This document shows, one piece after another, positions 53,320 to 63,816 of a stretch of DNA of 64,000 nt. The DNA is from an uncultured Pelagibacteraceae bacterium (GTDB taxonomy: Bacteria > Pseudomonadota > Alphaproteobacteria > Pelagibacterales > Pelagibacteraceae), in the NCBI GenBank assembly GCA_902519255.1, contig CABYIV010000001.1:310001-374000 (forward strand), read 5' to 3'. Under the pieces are notes generated by a model. It saw only the letters and a list, made by a program, of their open reading frames with translations, made no database searches and had not been told where the DNA came from. The stretch's first letter is position 1; the number at the start of each line of letters is the position of its first letter. The translations under genes and the position numbers were made by a program.

Positions 53320-54246
53320 ATGAATTTTGTTGAGGATTGTTTAAATAAAGTAAAAAAAGATTGCTACAAGTTTATAAAAACACAAGAAACATATTCAGAT
53401 AAATTTAAAAACAAAGACAAGATGTTAAAAGATTATCTTGTTCCAATGAGTTTTTGGATTGCAAAAAAAACAAATATAAAGAAACCTTATATAGTTGGTT
53501 TAACAGGAGGACAAGGAACTGGAAAAACTACTATAAGTTCTATCTTAATGATAATTTTAAAAAAATACTTCAAGTTAAAAGTTTTCAAAATATCAATTGA
53601 TGATATTTACAAAACTAAAAAAAATAGAATAAAGTTATCAAAGAAAGTTCATCCATTATTATTAACAAGAGGTGTGCCAGGAACCCATGATATAAATTAT
53701 ATGTCTAGCTTTATTAAAAAAGCAAATTCTAGAAAATTTAGATCAATTATATTACCCAAGTTCGATAAGGCAATTGATGACAGATTTACAAAAAAAAATT
53801 GGTACAAAGTAAACAGCAGACCAGATGTAATTATTTTTGAAGGTTGGTGCGTCGGAGCAAGACCTGAAAGCTTAAAAACATTAAAAAAAAGTGTAAATTC
53901 TATGGAAAAAAATGATGATAATAAATTAATCTGGAGAAAACACGTTAATGATCAGCTAAAAAAAGGATATAAAAAACTTTATAGTAAGCTCGATTGTTTA
54001 TTATTTTTAAGGGCAGAAAATTTTAGTTTATTACAAAAGTGGAGAGTTATTCAGGAAAAAAAACTTAAATTAAAAAATAAGAATAAAAAAACAAAACAAA
54101 AAATTATGACAAAAAAGGAAGTTTTAAACTTTATGCAAACTTACCAGAGAATTACACAGAATATGTTTAAATATGCGCCAAAATATGCATCTATAGTCAT
54201 TAAATTAAATTCTAATCATCAAATTAATTCTGTAAAGTACAACTAA
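53320..54246 (+). CDS. Glycerate kinase-like P-loop kinase (plant GLYK/YGR205W type)
   Basis: 308 residues. Walker A in YIVGLTGGQGTGKTTISSILMIIL, then ISIDDIYKTKKNRIKLSKKVHPLLLTRGVPGTHDI, the characteristic loop of plant D-glycerate 3-kinase, LPKFDKAIDDR, and VIIFEGWCVGARPES. It probably phosphorylates glycerate to 3-phosphoglycerate, linking glyoxylate or photorespiratory-type carbon to glycolysis. It belongs to the same fold as pantothenate/uridine kinases; glycerate is favoured by the motif pattern. It abuts tolC (one-base overlap). Confidence 0.83.
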   Translation: MNFVEDCLNKVKKDCYKFIKTQETYSDKFKNKDKMLKDYLVPMSFWIAKKTNIKKPYIVGLTGGQGTGKTTISSILMIILKKYFKLKVFKISIDDIYKTKKNRIKLSKKVHPLLLTRGVPGTHDINYMSSFIKKANSRKFRSIILPKFDKAIDDRFTKKNWYKVNSRPDVIIFEGWCVGARPESLKTLKKSVNSMEKNDDNKLIWRKHVNDQLKKGYKKLYSKLDCLLFLRAENFSLLQKWRVIQEKKLKLKNKNKKTKQKIMTKKEVLNFMQTYQRITQNMFKYAPKYASIVIKLNSNHQINSVKYN

Positions 54247-55538
54247 TGAAAAAAGTATTAATAATAATTGTTAGTTTTTTTTGCTTAACTGCCCAATCAT
54301 TAGCAGTAACATTATACGAAGCATTAAATGAAACTTATAACAATAATAAACAATTAAATGCTGAGAGAGAAAATATAAAAGCATCAGAAGAAGATCTAAA
54401 TATATCTAAAGCCGATTATATGCCTTCCTTGAGTTTAAGTGGGTCCAAAAGCCTTGAAGAAACAAATAAACTAACCAACCAGAGTGGAGGTGATGCAACT
54501 ATTAGCGACTCTGATCCATTCACCACATCTATCAAATTAGAACAAACCTTATTAGATTTTGGAAGAGACCTTAATCATGAAAAGAATTTAATAGGTTTGG
54601 AACTTTCAAAAGCAAGATTATTTAAAAAAGAACAAGATGTTCTTTACAGTGCTATAGAAGCTTTTACATCTGTAATTTTATCGAGAGAAAAAGTTGCGAT
54701 TAATAGACAAAATTTAAACTTACTTATTAAACAACTTGAAAATGATAAAGTAAGATTAGATAGAGGACAAATAAAAACTGCAGATTTATCACAAACTGAA
54801 TCTTCTCTTGCAGGAGCAAGCGCTCAACTAACTCAAGCAAGAAGCGAATTAATGATTAATAAATTAAATTACGAAAATATTATTGGTAAACTTTTAAATA
54901 CAAATGAATTAAAAAAGACAAACAGAGCAATTGTAGGAGTTCCAAGCGAACTTAGTACAGCAATCAATTTAGCAAGAGAGAACAATCCAGATATAATGAT
55001 TGCTAAAATAGAATTAAATCAGTCCGAAATGGATATTGCAATTGCTGAAAGTGACTTAAAACCTAGCGCATCTTTATCTTTAGAAAGATCATATGCTGAG
55101 GATTTTAGTTCAACTTATGACCAAAGAGAAAAGGATACACTTAAAGCAACAATTAGCTGGCCATTTTATTCAGGTGGAAGTAAACGTGCAAAAATAAACA
55201 AGAATACAAATCTAAAAACTAGAAAAATTTTATTATTTGAGGATGCAGTAAAAACAACTGAAAAAAATGTTGGAAGTGCATGGTCAAATCTTGAAGCATC
55301 TAAAAGTTTTTTAAATTCTGTACGATCTCAAGTTAGAGCAGCAAAAATTGCTAACGAAGGAATAGCTGCAGAGTATGAAAGAGGTTCAAGAACAACGCTA
55401 GATGTTATTCAATCAAACTCTTTGTTGTTGGCTGCAAAAATTTCCTTAGCAGAATCTGAGCGAAATAATCTTATCGCCCAATATAATGTTCTAAAAGCTA
55501 TTGGTTTATTGAATAGTGAATACCTAAAACTTAAGTAA
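54246..55538 (+). CDS. tolC: TolC-family outer membrane efflux channel
   Basis: 430 residues. A signal peptide (KKVLIIIVSFFCLTAQSLA) precedes two repeats of long helices, with TLYEALNETYNNNKQLNAERENIKASEEDLNISKADYMPSLSLSGS, TSIKLEQTLLDFGRDLNHEKN and ATISWPFYSGGSKRAKINKN. TolC forms a trimeric tunnel through the outer membrane for type I secretion and efflux pumps. Partner pump genes are not nearby, as is common. Confidence 0.92.
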   Translation: MKKVLIIIVSFFCLTAQSLAVTLYEALNETYNNNKQLNAERENIKASEEDLNISKADYMPSLSLSGSKSLEETNKLTNQSGGDATISDSDPFTTSIKLEQTLLDFGRDLNHEKNLIGLELSKARLFKKEQDVLYSAIEAFTSVILSREKVAINRQNLNLLIKQLENDKVRLDRGQIKTADLSQTESSLAGASAQLTQARSELMINKLNYENIIGKLLNTNELKKTNRAIVGVPSELSTAINLARENNPDIMIAKIELNQSEMDIAIAESDLKPSASLSLERSYAEDFSSTYDQREKDTLKATISWPFYSGGSKRAKINKNTNLKTRKILLFEDAVKTTEKNVGSAWSNLEASKSFLNSVRSQVRAAKIANEGIAAEYERGSRTTLDVIQSNSLLLAAKISLAESERNNLIAQYNVLKAIGLLNSEYLKLK

Positions 55539-55570
55539 TTTAAGGATTTTAAGCTATTTTGAGAAATATA

Positions 55571-55598
55571 TTGCCAATGAGAACAAAATGTGTACATT
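55571..55598 (+). promoter_or_regulatory. recA promoter with SOS-like box
   Basis: TTGCCA (55571-55576), 16-bp spacer, TACATT (55593-55598). Between them GAAC-N7-GTAC (55581-55595) matches the SOS consensus at 7 of 8 positions. Read on the other strand (GTACACATTTTGTTC) it agrees with the umuDC box at 11 of 15 positions, including a shared TTTTGTTC end. Confidence 0.5.
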
Positions 55599-55645
55599 TA
55601 AATCCATGATTCGAGTGTTAAAAAAAGCAAAAAAAGAGGCAAAAA

Positions 55646-56770
55646 ATGACTAAAAATAACCTAAAAGTGGTGAAAACCGCAAAAGATAAAGAATTGGAAA
55701 ACAAAGAGAAAAATAAAGCATTAGACGCAGCAATCAGCCAAATTACAGATAGCTTTGGAAAAGGCTCAGTAATGAAGCTTGGTGAACAAAAAGCTATGGA
55801 TGTTGAGTCTATCTCAACTGGATCTTTAAGCTTAGATCTTGCTTTAGGAATTGGTGGATTACCAAAAGGAAGAATTATTGAAATTTACGGACCAGAGTCT
55901 TCAGGAAAAACTACTTTAGCATTGCAAGTAGTTGCAGAAGCACAGAAGGCAGGTGGAATTTGTGGTTTCGTTGATGCAGAACATGCTTTAGACCCAGTGT
56001 ATGCAAAGAAATTAGGTGTAAATACTGAAGAGTTACTAATTTCTCAACCAGACACAGGTGAACAAGCTTTAGAAATTACTGATACATTAATTAAATCTGG
56101 CTCAATGTCAGTTCTTGTTGTGGACTCTGTAGCTGCATTAACGCCGAGAGCTGAAATTGAAGGCGATATGGGTGATACTCATGTTGGTTTGCAAGCTAGA
56201 TTGATGTCTCAAGCATTGAGAAAATTAACAGGCTCAATTTCACGAACTAATACAATGGTTATTTTCATTAACCAAATTAGAATGAAAATTGGTGTTATGT
56301 TTGGAAGCCCAGAAACAACATCGGGTGGAAATTCTTTAAAATTCTACTCATCAGTTAGAATGGACATTAGAAGAATTGGAGCAATCAAAGATAAAGATAA
56401 TATCGTTGGTAACACAACAAGAGTTAAAGTTGTGAAAAATAAAGTTGCTCCACCATTTAAAGTTGTTGAGTTTGACTTAATGTATGGAAAAGGAATTAGT
56501 AAAGTAGGGGAACTAATAGACCTAGGTGCCAAAGCAGATATTGTAGAGAAATCTGGAGCTTGGTACGCTTACAAAGGTGAAAAAATTGGTCAAGGTAGAG
56601 AGAATGCGAAACTTTACCTTGAACAAAATCCTAAAGCTGCTGCTGAAATTGAAATGGCAATCAGAGAAAAGGCTGGTGTGATCTCAAAAAAAATTGAAGG
56701 AAATCCACTAAGCGATGAAAAAGTAGAGGCTCAAAAAAAAGAAGAAGAAATTCCTACTAAAAAAAATTAG
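55646..56770 (+). CDS. recA: Recombinase RecA
   Basis: 374 residues. Walker [65 protein letters not shown], the L2 loop region [20 protein letters not shown] and an acidic, Lys-rich C-terminal tail. The N-terminus has about 20 extra charged residues ([19 protein letters not shown]). It catalyses strand exchange and stimulates LexA and UmuD self-cleavage. A strong terminator follows. Confidence 0.98.
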   Translation: MTKNNLKVVKTAKDKELENKEKNKALDAAISQITDSFGKGSVMKLGEQKAMDVESISTGSLSLDLALGIGGLPKGRIIEIYGPESSGKTTLALQVVAEAQKAGGICGFVDAEHALDPVYAKKLGVNTEELLISQPDTGEQALEITDTLIKSGSMSVLVVDSVAALTPRAEIEGDMGDTHVGLQARLMSQALRKLTGSISRTNTMVIFINQIRMKIGVMFGSPETTSGGNSLKFYSSVRMDIRRIGAIKDKDNIVGNTTRVKVVKNKVAPPFKVVEFDLMYGKGISKVGELIDLGAKADIVEKSGAWYAYKGEKIGQGRENAKLYLEQNPKAAAEIEMAIREKAGVISKKIEGNPLSDEKVEAQKKEEEIPTKKN

Positions 56771-56789
56771 CAGATAACTTTTAGTTATT

Positions 56790-56818
56790 AAAAAGGCGCT
56801 CGAAAGGGCGCCTTTTTT
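56790..56818 (+). terminator. Strong intrinsic terminator after recA
   Basis: GGCGCTC-GAAA-GGGCGCC forms a 7-bp stem (one T-G pair) capped by a GNRA tetraloop, flanked by A-run and T-run (AAAAA ... TTTTTT). It ends the recA transcript 20 bases after the stop. Confidence 0.93.
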
Positions 56819-56831
56819 CCCTTTAGAGGTG

Positions 56832-56859
56832 TAGACATCAATAGAAAAAGCTGTATTTT
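56832..56859 (+). promoter_or_regulatory. Candidate alaS promoter
   Basis: TAGACA (56832-56837, 5 of 6), 16-bp spacer, TATTTT (56854-56859). The predicted start would be only 1-3 bases before the alaS ATG, implying a nearly leaderless mRNA; no RBS is visible before the ATG, which is consistent. Confidence 0.35.
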
Positions 56860-56867
56860 AACAAAAT

Positions 56868-59531
56868 ATGGCAAAAACATTAAACGAGATCAGATCAACT
56901 TTTCTAGATTATTTTGAAAAAAATGATCACAAGATAGTTGAGTCTAGCAATTTGGTTCCAAATAATGATCCAACATTAATGTTTGCAAATTCAGGCATGG
57001 TCCAGTTTAAAAATGTTTTTACTGGATTAGAAAAAAGGGATTATCAAAGAGCTACTACTTCTCAAAAATGTGTAAGAGCTGGAGGTAAACATAATGATCT
57101 TGAAAACGTTGGTTATACTCCAAGACACCATACATTTTTTGAAATGCTTGGAAATTTTTCTTTCGGAGATTACTTCAAGGAAAGGGGAATTGAACTTGCT
57201 TGGAATTTAATTACAAAAGATTTTGGATTAAATAAAGATAGATTATATGTAACAGTATTTCATGAAGACGATGAAGCTTTCAATTTTTGGAAGAAAATTG
57301 CGGGTTTTAGCGACGATAGAATTATTAGGATAGCAACTTCTGATAATTTTTGGTCAATGGGCGAAACGGGCCCTTGCGGACCTTGTTCAGAGATATTTTA
57401 TGATCATGGAGATCATTTAAAAGGTGGTTTACCCGGAACCAAAGATGAGGATGGCGATAGATATATTGAGATATGGAATTTAGTCTTCATGCAATTTGAG
57501 CAAGTTTCAAAAGATAAAAGAATTAATCTTCCAAAACCTTCTGTAGATACTGGAATGGGTTTAGAGAGAATTGCAGCATTACTTCAGGGCACACATGATA
57601 ATTATGAAACAGATCATTTTAAAAAATTAATTAGTTCGATTTCTGAATTTACAAAAGTAAAACAAGATGAAAATAATTTATCAAGCTTTAGAGTAATTGC
57701 AGATCACCTAAGAGCTAGCTCATTTCTTCTTGCAGAAGGAGTATTGCCTTCAAATGAAGGCAGAGGCTATGTTCTTAGAAGAATAATGAGAAGAGGAATG
57801 AGACATTCTCATTTGTTAGGTTCTAAAGAACCAGTCTTCAATAAAATCTTTGATACATTGAAAGATGAAATGAAAGGAAATTATCCTGAATTAGAAAGAT
57901 CAGAGACTTTAATTAAAGAAACATTAAAAATGGAAGAAGAAAAATTTTTAGTGTTACTTGATAGGGGAATTAAAATTTTGAATGATGAAATTTCAAAAAT
58001 AAAAAAAGTTTTACCAGGTGAAGTAGCGTTTAAATTATATGATACTTACGGTTTCCCGTTAGACTTAACAGAAGATATTTTGAAAAATAAATCTTTGACC
58101 GTTGATCAAAATAAATTTGATGAGCTAATGAAAAAGAGCAAAGAACTTGCAAAACAAAACTGGAAAGGTTCTGGAGATGCCTCTGAAGAAGAAATCTGGT
58201 TTGGTATAAAAGATAAAATAGGACATACAGAGTTTCTTGGGTATGAGTTTAACCAATCAGAAGGAGTGGTGTTATCGATAATTAAAAATAATAAAGAAGC
58301 ACAAAATATTTCAAAAGGTGAGGAAGGGATAATTTTTACTAATCAAACCCCTTTTTATGGAGAGTCTGGTGGACAAGTTGGAGATCAAGGAACAATAGTA
58401 TCTGGTAATTCAGTATTTGAGGTCACAGATACTCAAAAAAAACTTGGAGATCTGTTTTTACATCATGGAATTCTAAAATCTGGTGAGATTAAGATTAAAG
58501 ACTTAGTAGAAATGAAAATAGATATTGAAAGACGTAACAATCTTAAGGCTTATCATTCTGCAACTCATTTATTACACGAGTCTTTGAGAAGAACATTGGG
58601 AAAACACGTTATGCAGAAAGGATCTTTAGTTGCGCCTGATAGACTAAGATTTGATTTTAGTCATATGAAACCAATTACAGAGGATGAGCTGACAATTATT
58701 GATAAATTAGTTAATGAATACGTGCAAAACAAAACTGATGTAACTACAAGAATTATGACACCAAAAGCTGCCATTGAAAAAGGTGCTTTAGCTTTTTTTG
58801 GTGAAAAATATGGAGAAGAGGTGAGAGTAGTTTCTATGGGAGCGGAAAATAACTCTTATTTTTCAACAGAATTATGTGGTGGAACACATGTAAAAAATAC
58901 AGGTGATATTGGAAAATTTAAAACTGTTAGCCAATCCTCAATAGCTGCTGGAGTTAGAAGGGTTGAGGCTTTAAGGGACAAACAACTCGAAATATTCTTA
59001 AAAAACAAGGAAAAAATGTCAAACCTTTCTGCACAAAAGGATGAAGACAGTATTAAAGAGGTGTCTGCTCAAATTATTAAATTAGGTGGAAAACCAAATC
59101 TAGAAAATAAAGATACGAAAGGATTAATTAAAGACCTTAATAAACAATTAGAACAATTAAATGTTCAATCAGTTTTAGCTGATAAAACAAAAAACATAAT
59201 TAAAGATGAAAATATAAATGGCACTCAAGTTAGATTACAAAAAGTTCAAGATTTATCTCCAAAAGACCTAAGAAAACTTGTTGATGGTGGTAAAAAAGAA
59301 TTGGGTGAAGGAATAGTAGTAGTATTTGCAAATAAGGATGAGAAAGTTGGTCTTGCTGTAGGTGTAACAGAAAATTTAACAAATAAATACGATGCAGTTA
59401 AATTTGCAAAACTAGGATCTGAAATTATTGGTGGAAAGGGAGGTGGAGGTCGTAAAGATTTTGCACAGGCTGGAGGGCAAGACTCAAATAAAATCGACGA
59501 AGCTTTAGAAAAACTAAAAACCTTAATTTAA
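56868..59531 (+). CDS. alaS: Alanyl-tRNA synthetase
   Basis: 887 residues, normal length. Class II core: [96 protein letters not shown]; editing domain with [16 protein letters not shown] and the zinc motif [16 protein letters not shown]-terminal DHHA1-like domain ending [18 protein letters not shown]. It charges tRNA-Ala and edits mischarged Ser and Gly. It overlaps icd by 9 bp, tail to tail. Confidence 0.98.
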   Translation: MAKTLNEIRSTFLDYFEKNDHKIVESSNLVPNNDPTLMFANSGMVQFKNVFTGLEKRDYQRATTSQKCVRAGGKHNDLENVGYTPRHHTFFEMLGNFSFGDYFKERGIELAWNLITKDFGLNKDRLYVTVFHEDDEAFNFWKKIAGFSDDRIIRIATSDNFWSMGETGPCGPCSEIFYDHGDHLKGGLPGTKDEDGDRYIEIWNLVFMQFEQVSKDKRINLPKPSVDTGMGLERIAALLQGTHDNYETDHFKKLISSISEFTKVKQDENNLSSFRVIADHLRASSFLLAEGVLPSNEGRGYVLRRIMRRGMRHSHLLGSKEPVFNKIFDTLKDEMKGNYPELERSETLIKETLKMEEEKFLVLLDRGIKILNDEISKIKKVLPGEVAFKLYDTYGFPLDLTEDILKNKSLTVDQNKFDELMKKSKELAKQNWKGSGDASEEEIWFGIKDKIGHTEFLGYEFNQSEGVVLSIIKNNKEAQNISKGEEGIIFTNQTPFYGESGGQVGDQGTIVSGNSVFEVTDTQKKLGDLFLHHGILKSGEIKIKDLVEMKIDIERRNNLKAYHSATHLLHESLRRTLGKHVMQKGSLVAPDRLRFDFSHMKPITEDELTIIDKLVNEYVQNKTDVTTRIMTPKAAIEKGALAFFGEKYGEEVRVVSMGAENNSYFSTELCGGTHVKNTGDIGKFKTVSQSSIAAGVRRVEALRDKQLEIFLKNKEKMSNLSAQKDEDSIKEVSAQIIKLGGKPNLENKDTKGLIKDLNKQLEQLNVQSVLADKTKNIIKDENINGTQVRLQKVQDLSPKDLRKLVDGGKKELGEGIVVVFANKDEKVGLAVGVTENLTNKYDAVKFAKLGSEIIGGKGGGGRKDFAQAGGQDSNKIDEALEKLKTLI

Positions 59532-60737
59532 CTTTTGTTTTAAACTTCCATCAATTACATCTAAAAACTGGTTAGTTGTTAAATATTTTGTAGAAGGACC
59601 AATAAGTATTGCCAAATCTTTGGTCATTGATCCTGATTCAACTGAATCAACACATACTTCTTCAAGTGTTTTGGCAAATTTAATTAATTCATCATTGCTA
59701 TCTAACTTTCCTCTGTGCGCTAAACCTCTTGTCCACGCAAATATAGATGCAATTGGATTGGTTGATGTTTCTTTACCTTGCTGATGCATTCTAAAATGTC
59801 GAGTTACAGTTCCATGAGCCGCTTCTGCTTCCATTGTTCTACCATCAGGCGCTAATAGAACACTTGTCATTAAACCTAAAGAACCATAACCTTGAGCAAC
59901 AGTGTCTGACTGAACATCACCATCATAATTTTTACAAGCCCAGATATATTTACCATGCCACTTCATTGCACAAGCAACCATATCATCGATTAGCCTATGT
60001 TCATAAGTTATATTATTTTTTTCAAATTCTGATTTAAAATCTTTTTCAAAAACATTTTGAAATATATCTTTAAATCTACCATCATATTTTTTTAGTATGG
60101 TATTCTTAGTTGATAAATATACTGGCCATTCTTTAATTAGACCGTAATTGAAACATGACCTTGCAAAGTCCTCAATTGATTTATCTAAATTATACATTGA
60201 AAGAGCAATACCAGGTCCTGGGAAGTCAAATACTTCATATTTTTTTTCATCACTTCCATCTTCCGATGTCCACTTAACTTCTAATTTACCTTTTCCTGGA
60301 ACTAAAAAATCTGTAGCTCTATATTGATCACCGAAAGCATGCCTTCCAATAATTAATGGATCCGTCCAAGATGGGACAAGTTTAGGAATATTTTTACAAA
60401 TTATTGGTTCTCTAAATACTGTTCCTCCAATAATATTTCTTATTGTTCCATTTGGAGATCTCCACATTTTCTTTAATTTAAATTCTTCAACTCTGGCCTC
60501 GTCAGGAGTTATAGTAGCGCATTTGATACCTACTCCATTTTTCTTGATTGCATTAGCACAGTCGATAGTAATTTTGTCATCTGTATCATCCCTGCTTTTC
60601 ATTCCTAGATCGTAATATTCAATGCCTAAATCTAAATAAGGTAGAATTAATTTGTTTTTGATGAATTCCCAAATTACTCTTGTCATTTCATCGCCGTCTA
60701 GCTCTACAATGGGATTTTTTACCTTAATTTTGCTCAT
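59523..60737 (-). CDS. icd: NADP-dependent isocitrate dehydrogenase
   Basis: About 404 residues from the ATG at 60737 ([27 protein letters not shown]). This is the eukaryotic-like dimeric IDH type found in alphaproteobacteria: [78 protein letters not shown] and [31 protein letters not shown]. It makes 2-oxoglutarate and NADPH. The track start (60782) adds 15 unlikely residues. Confidence 0.96.
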   Translation of the reverse strand: MSKIKVKNPIVELDGDEMTRVIWEFIKNKLILPYLDLGIEYYDLGMKSRDDTDDKITIDCANAIKKNGVGIKCATITPDEARVEEFKLKKMWRSPNGTIRNIIGGTVFREPIICKNIPKLVPSWTDPLIIGRHAFGDQYRATDFLVPGKGKLEVKWTSEDGSDEKKYEVFDFPGPGIALSMYNLDKSIEDFARSCFNYGLIKEWPVYLSTKNTILKKYDGRFKDIFQNVFEKDFKSEFEKNNITYEHRLIDDMVACAMKWHGKYIWACKNYDGDVQSDTVAQGYGSLGLMTSVLLAPDGRTMEAEAAHGTVTRHFRMHQQGKETSTNPIASIFAWTRGLAHRGKLDSNDELIKFAKTLEEVCVDSVESGSMTKDLAILIGPSTKYLTTNQFLDVIDGSLKQKLN

Positions 60738-60811
60738 TTTTTGATGTATCTTAATAATTGAATTTATACTTTTTATATACATATTAATCCAGAATTATCA
60801 ATTGAACGATT

Positions 60812-61459
60812 ATGATAGACAAAATTTTTCCAAAGATTCATAACGAAGGCTATAAATTTATAGTAATTTTCGTAGTAGCAACGATCATTCTATATTTCAT
60901 TCATGGTTTTTTAGGTTTCATAGGTTTGGTCTTAAGTATTTGGTGTTATTATTTTTTTAGAGATCCAGAGAGAATTCCAATAAATGATGAGAATTATTTA
61001 ACAAGTCCTGCTGACGGATTGGTTTTACAAGTTTTAGATACAAACGGACCAAAAGAATTGGGACTTGAAAATAAAAAATTTAAGAAAGTAAGTATATTTA
61101 TGAATGTATTTGACTGTCATGTGAATAGATCTCCATGTTCAGGAAAAATTGAAGAAATTTTATATAAACCAGGAAAATTTATTAATGCATCTCTTGATAA
61201 AGCTAGCGAAGACAATGAAAGAAATTATTATAAAATTAAAAATTCTCATGGAGAAGACATAATTGTGGTCCAAATAGCAGGACTGGTTGCACGGAGAATA
61301 GTAACAGATACCTCAGTTGAAGAAAATGTCGATCAAGGATCTAGAATAGGGATGATTAGATTTGGAAGTAGAGCAGATTTATATTTTGAAAACTATGAAC
61401 CATTAGTTAAAGTTAATCAAAGAGCAGTTGCTGGAGAAACATTGATAGCTAAAAGATAA
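60812..61459 (+). CDS. psd: Phosphatidylserine decarboxylase
   Basis: 215 residues, the short archaeal/alphaproteobacterial type. Two N-terminal membrane segments, YYFFRDPERIPINDENYLTSPADGLV, FMNVFDCHVNRSPCSGKIEEILYKPGKFINASLDKASEDNERN, and the self-cleavage site RFGSRADLYF near residue 184 where the serine becomes the pyruvoyl cofactor. It makes phosphatidylethanolamine from phosphatidylserine. The next gene, pssA, starts on the base after its stop. Confidence 0.96.
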   Translation: MIDKIFPKIHNEGYKFIVIFVVATIILYFIHGFLGFIGLVLSIWCYYFFRDPERIPINDENYLTSPADGLVLQVLDTNGPKELGLENKKFKKVSIFMNVFDCHVNRSPCSGKIEEILYKPGKFINASLDKASEDNERNYYKIKNSHGEDIIVVQIAGLVARRIVTDTSVEENVDQGSRIGMIRFGSRADLYFENYEPLVKVNQRAVAGETLIAKR

Positions 61460-62257
61460 ATGGAAAATCCAAAAAAGAATATAAGATTAGTATCAAATAA
61501 AAATTCAAGAGTTATTTTGCCAAATATCATGACTTTGGTTGGAGTGTGTATTGGCTTGACTTCAATTAAGTTTGCATTTGATGGAAGATTTGAATTATCA
61601 GTTATTGCAGTTTTAATTGCTGCAATCATTGATGGTTTAGATGGAAGAATTGCAAGATTAATTAAAGCCACATCAAAAGTTGGAAAAGAATTAGACTCAT
61701 TAACAGATGTAATTAGTTTTGGAGTTGCGCCAGCATTCATAATGTATTTCTGGGCGCTAGATAATATCGGCAGATTTGGTTGGTTAATATCTTTAATATA
61801 TGTGGTTTGTGTTGCCTTAAGACTTGCAAGATTTAATGTTTCAACAGGAGGGGAACCTTCATGGAGGGATAATTTTTTTGAGGGTATTCCATCACCAGCA
61901 GGTGGAGTATTGGTATTAATGCCATTAATTTATAGTTTTAGCGAAGTTCAGTTTATAACTATTAATAAAAATATTATTGTTCCTTCTTTATTCATTGTTA
62001 TTTCTGTACTTTTGATAAGTAAAATTCCTACATATTCTTTGAAAAGAATTGTTGTTCCAAGAAGTACTTCAATATTTCTTTTATTTGGAATAATTTTATT
62101 TTTTGGTTTGTTGCTAATATATACCTTTAATACAATTATAATTTCAGGAATTATTTATTTATTAATGATTCCAGCAAGTTCAATTCATTATTTATTTTTA
62201 AAAAAACAAAATAAAGAAAAAGATGATGGCGTTGATCATCACGAAGATATTTTGTAA
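61460..62257 (+). CDS. pssA: CDP-diacylglycerol--serine O-phosphatidyltransferase
   Basis: 265 residues with about eight membrane segments. The CDP-alcohol phosphotransferase motif reads DGLDGRIARLIKATSKVGKELDSLTDVISFGVAP, with all four Asp positions. An FNVSTGGEPSWRDNFFEGIPSPAGG block is typical of PssA type II. It supplies phosphatidylserine to Psd. The stop overlaps the next start by one base. Confidence 0.95.
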   Translation: MENPKKNIRLVSNKNSRVILPNIMTLVGVCIGLTSIKFAFDGRFELSVIAVLIAAIIDGLDGRIARLIKATSKVGKELDSLTDVISFGVAPAFIMYFWALDNIGRFGWLISLIYVVCVALRLARFNVSTGGEPSWRDNFFEGIPSPAGGVLVLMPLIYSFSEVQFITINKNIIVPSLFIVISVLLISKIPTYSLKRIVVPRSTSIFLLFGIILFFGLLLIYTFNTIIISGIIYLLMIPASSIHYLFLKKQNKEKDDGVDHHEDIL

Positions 62258-63171
62258 TGAAAGAGAATGTAATTATTTCTCTAGCAGATTCTAATTACTT
62301 TGAATTGCTAAATGAATTAATAGACTCTATTAAACAATTCAATCACAGTGAAAAGGTTGCCATTTGTATACTTGATGCGGGTTTAACAGATGAACAAACC
62401 ACTCTTCTAAAAAATAAAGTAGACGAGATCAAAAAAGCTGAATGGGATATTGAGGTTCCACAATCTAAAGTTAAAGGTAAAGAGTGGTTAAAAAGTCAGG
62501 TATCAAGAGCGTTTCTTCCAAAATATTTTCCAAACTATAAAAAATACCTGTGGATCGATTGTGATGCTTGGGTTCAAGATTGGAGTTCAATAGACTTATA
62601 TTTTAAGGCTTGTGATAATGGCAAACTAGGCATTACCCAGACAATGACACCTGGATATAGAATATTAAGTAACGTTAATTGGTTGTTTGGAAAATTAGCC
62701 ATTATAAAATCTCAAAATTTTAAACATGCTATTAAATCTAAAATTGATATTAATAAAGCAAGAAAGTTAGCATTTGCTCCGCATATTAATATTGGTGTTT
62801 TCTCATTAGAAAAAGACTCTAATTGTTGGAATATTTGGCAAAAAAATTTAAAAACTACTCTTAGTCATGGCCAAATATTTGGTTCAGAGCAACTAGCAAT
62901 AAATATATGTGTATATATTGATAATGTAGATGTTGAATTTCTTCCTCATAATTGCAACTGGCTGGCTAGCAACTTACTTCCAAAGTTTGATGAAAAGAAT
63001 AAAATTTTCGTGGAACCTTTTTTACCAAATCATAAAATTGGAATTATACATTTGGCTAGTGGAATTAAAGTAAATGATAAAGATATGAGAAACGAGAAAA
63101 ATCTAGAGATAGAATTAAATACTTTGGATAATAATAAAATCTCAAAATCTTTAAGGTTCAAAACTAATTGA
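62257..63171 (+). CDS. GT8-like putative glycosyltransferase
   Basis: 304 residues. An N-terminal strand-helix pattern (NVIISLADSNYFELLNELIDSIKQFN) leads to a probable DxD metal motif in YLWIDCDAWVQDWSSI, followed by PHINIGVFSLEKDS, GSEQLAINICVY, PHNCNWLASNLLPKFDEKN and a possible C-terminal ligand IGIIHLASG. The layout resembles GT8/GT-A enzymes but not a named subfamily. It is in one operon with psd and pssA, so a glycolipid or surface role is possible, not shown. Confidence 0.65.
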   Translation: MKENVIISLADSNYFELLNELIDSIKQFNHSEKVAICILDAGLTDEQTTLLKNKVDEIKKAEWDIEVPQSKVKGKEWLKSQVSRAFLPKYFPNYKKYLWIDCDAWVQDWSSIDLYFKACDNGKLGITQTMTPGYRILSNVNWLFGKLAIIKSQNFKHAIKSKIDINKARKLAFAPHINIGVFSLEKDSNCWNIWQKNLKTTLSHGQIFGSEQLAINICVYIDNVDVEFLPHNCNWLASNLLPKFDEKNKIFVEPFLPNHKIGIIHLASGIKVNDKDMRNEKNLEIELNTLDNNKISKSLRFKTN

Positions 63172-63779
63172 AAAAAAATAAAATCTCAAAAAATTGGATT
63201 AATAAGCAGAGAAGAGATATTTATGTTAGACAATCAAAAGTTGAAGGATATAGATCAAGAGCCGTTTATAAATTAAAGGAAATTAACGAAAAATTTAAAT
63301 TTTTAAAAAATAATATATCAGTAATAGATCTTGGAGCTGCTCCTGGAAGTTGGTCTCAATATATATCAAGTAATTTAAAATGTAATAAGCATTTAGCAAT
63401 AGATTTAAAAGAAATAGAAGAAATAAAGAATGTAAAAATTTTAAAAGGAGATTTTACGGATATTGAGCAACAAAATAAAATTAATAATTATTTTGGTGGA
63501 AAAATTGACCTAATTATTTCAGATATGGCAGTTAATACTACGGGAAATAAAAATCTAGACTCTATGGTAACTGGAGAATTAGTTTTAGAAGCTTTGGATT
63601 TCGCTACAAAAATGATGAAGCCAAATGGCTATTTTGTCTCAAAATTATTTATGGGAACTTCATTTAATGAGATAATTGCATTTTCAAAAAAAAATTTTGC
63701 AAAATTTAATGTCTATAAGCCTCCAGCAAGTAGAAAAGACTCTAAAGAAAGTTTTTTAATCTGCAAAAATTTAAGATAG
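63168..63779 (+). CDS. rlmE: 23S rRNA 2'-O-methyltransferase RlmE (FtsJ/RrmJ)
   Basis: 203 residues starting at a TTG whose last two bases belong to the previous TGA stop. [35 protein letters not shown] (K of the catalytic tetrad), [19 protein letters not shown] (SAM loop), [19 protein letters not shown] (catalytic Asp) and [10 protein letters not shown] (catalytic Lys). It methylates U2552 of 23S rRNA at a late stage of large-subunit assembly. Downstream guaB matches the usual alphaproteobacterial order. Confidence 0.94.
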   Translation: MKKNKISKNWINKQRRDIYVRQSKVEGYRSRAVYKLKEINEKFKFLKNNISVIDLGAAPGSWSQYISSNLKCNKHLAIDLKEIEEIKNVKILKGDFTDIEQQNKINNYFGGKIDLIISDMAVNTTGNKNLDSMVTGELVLEALDFATKMMKPNGYFVSKLFMGTSFNEIIAFSKKNFAKFNVYKPPASRKDSKESFLICKNLR

Positions 63780-63816
63780 ATACTTTCATTTTTTTAAGAA
63801 TCGTTTATATAAGGAC

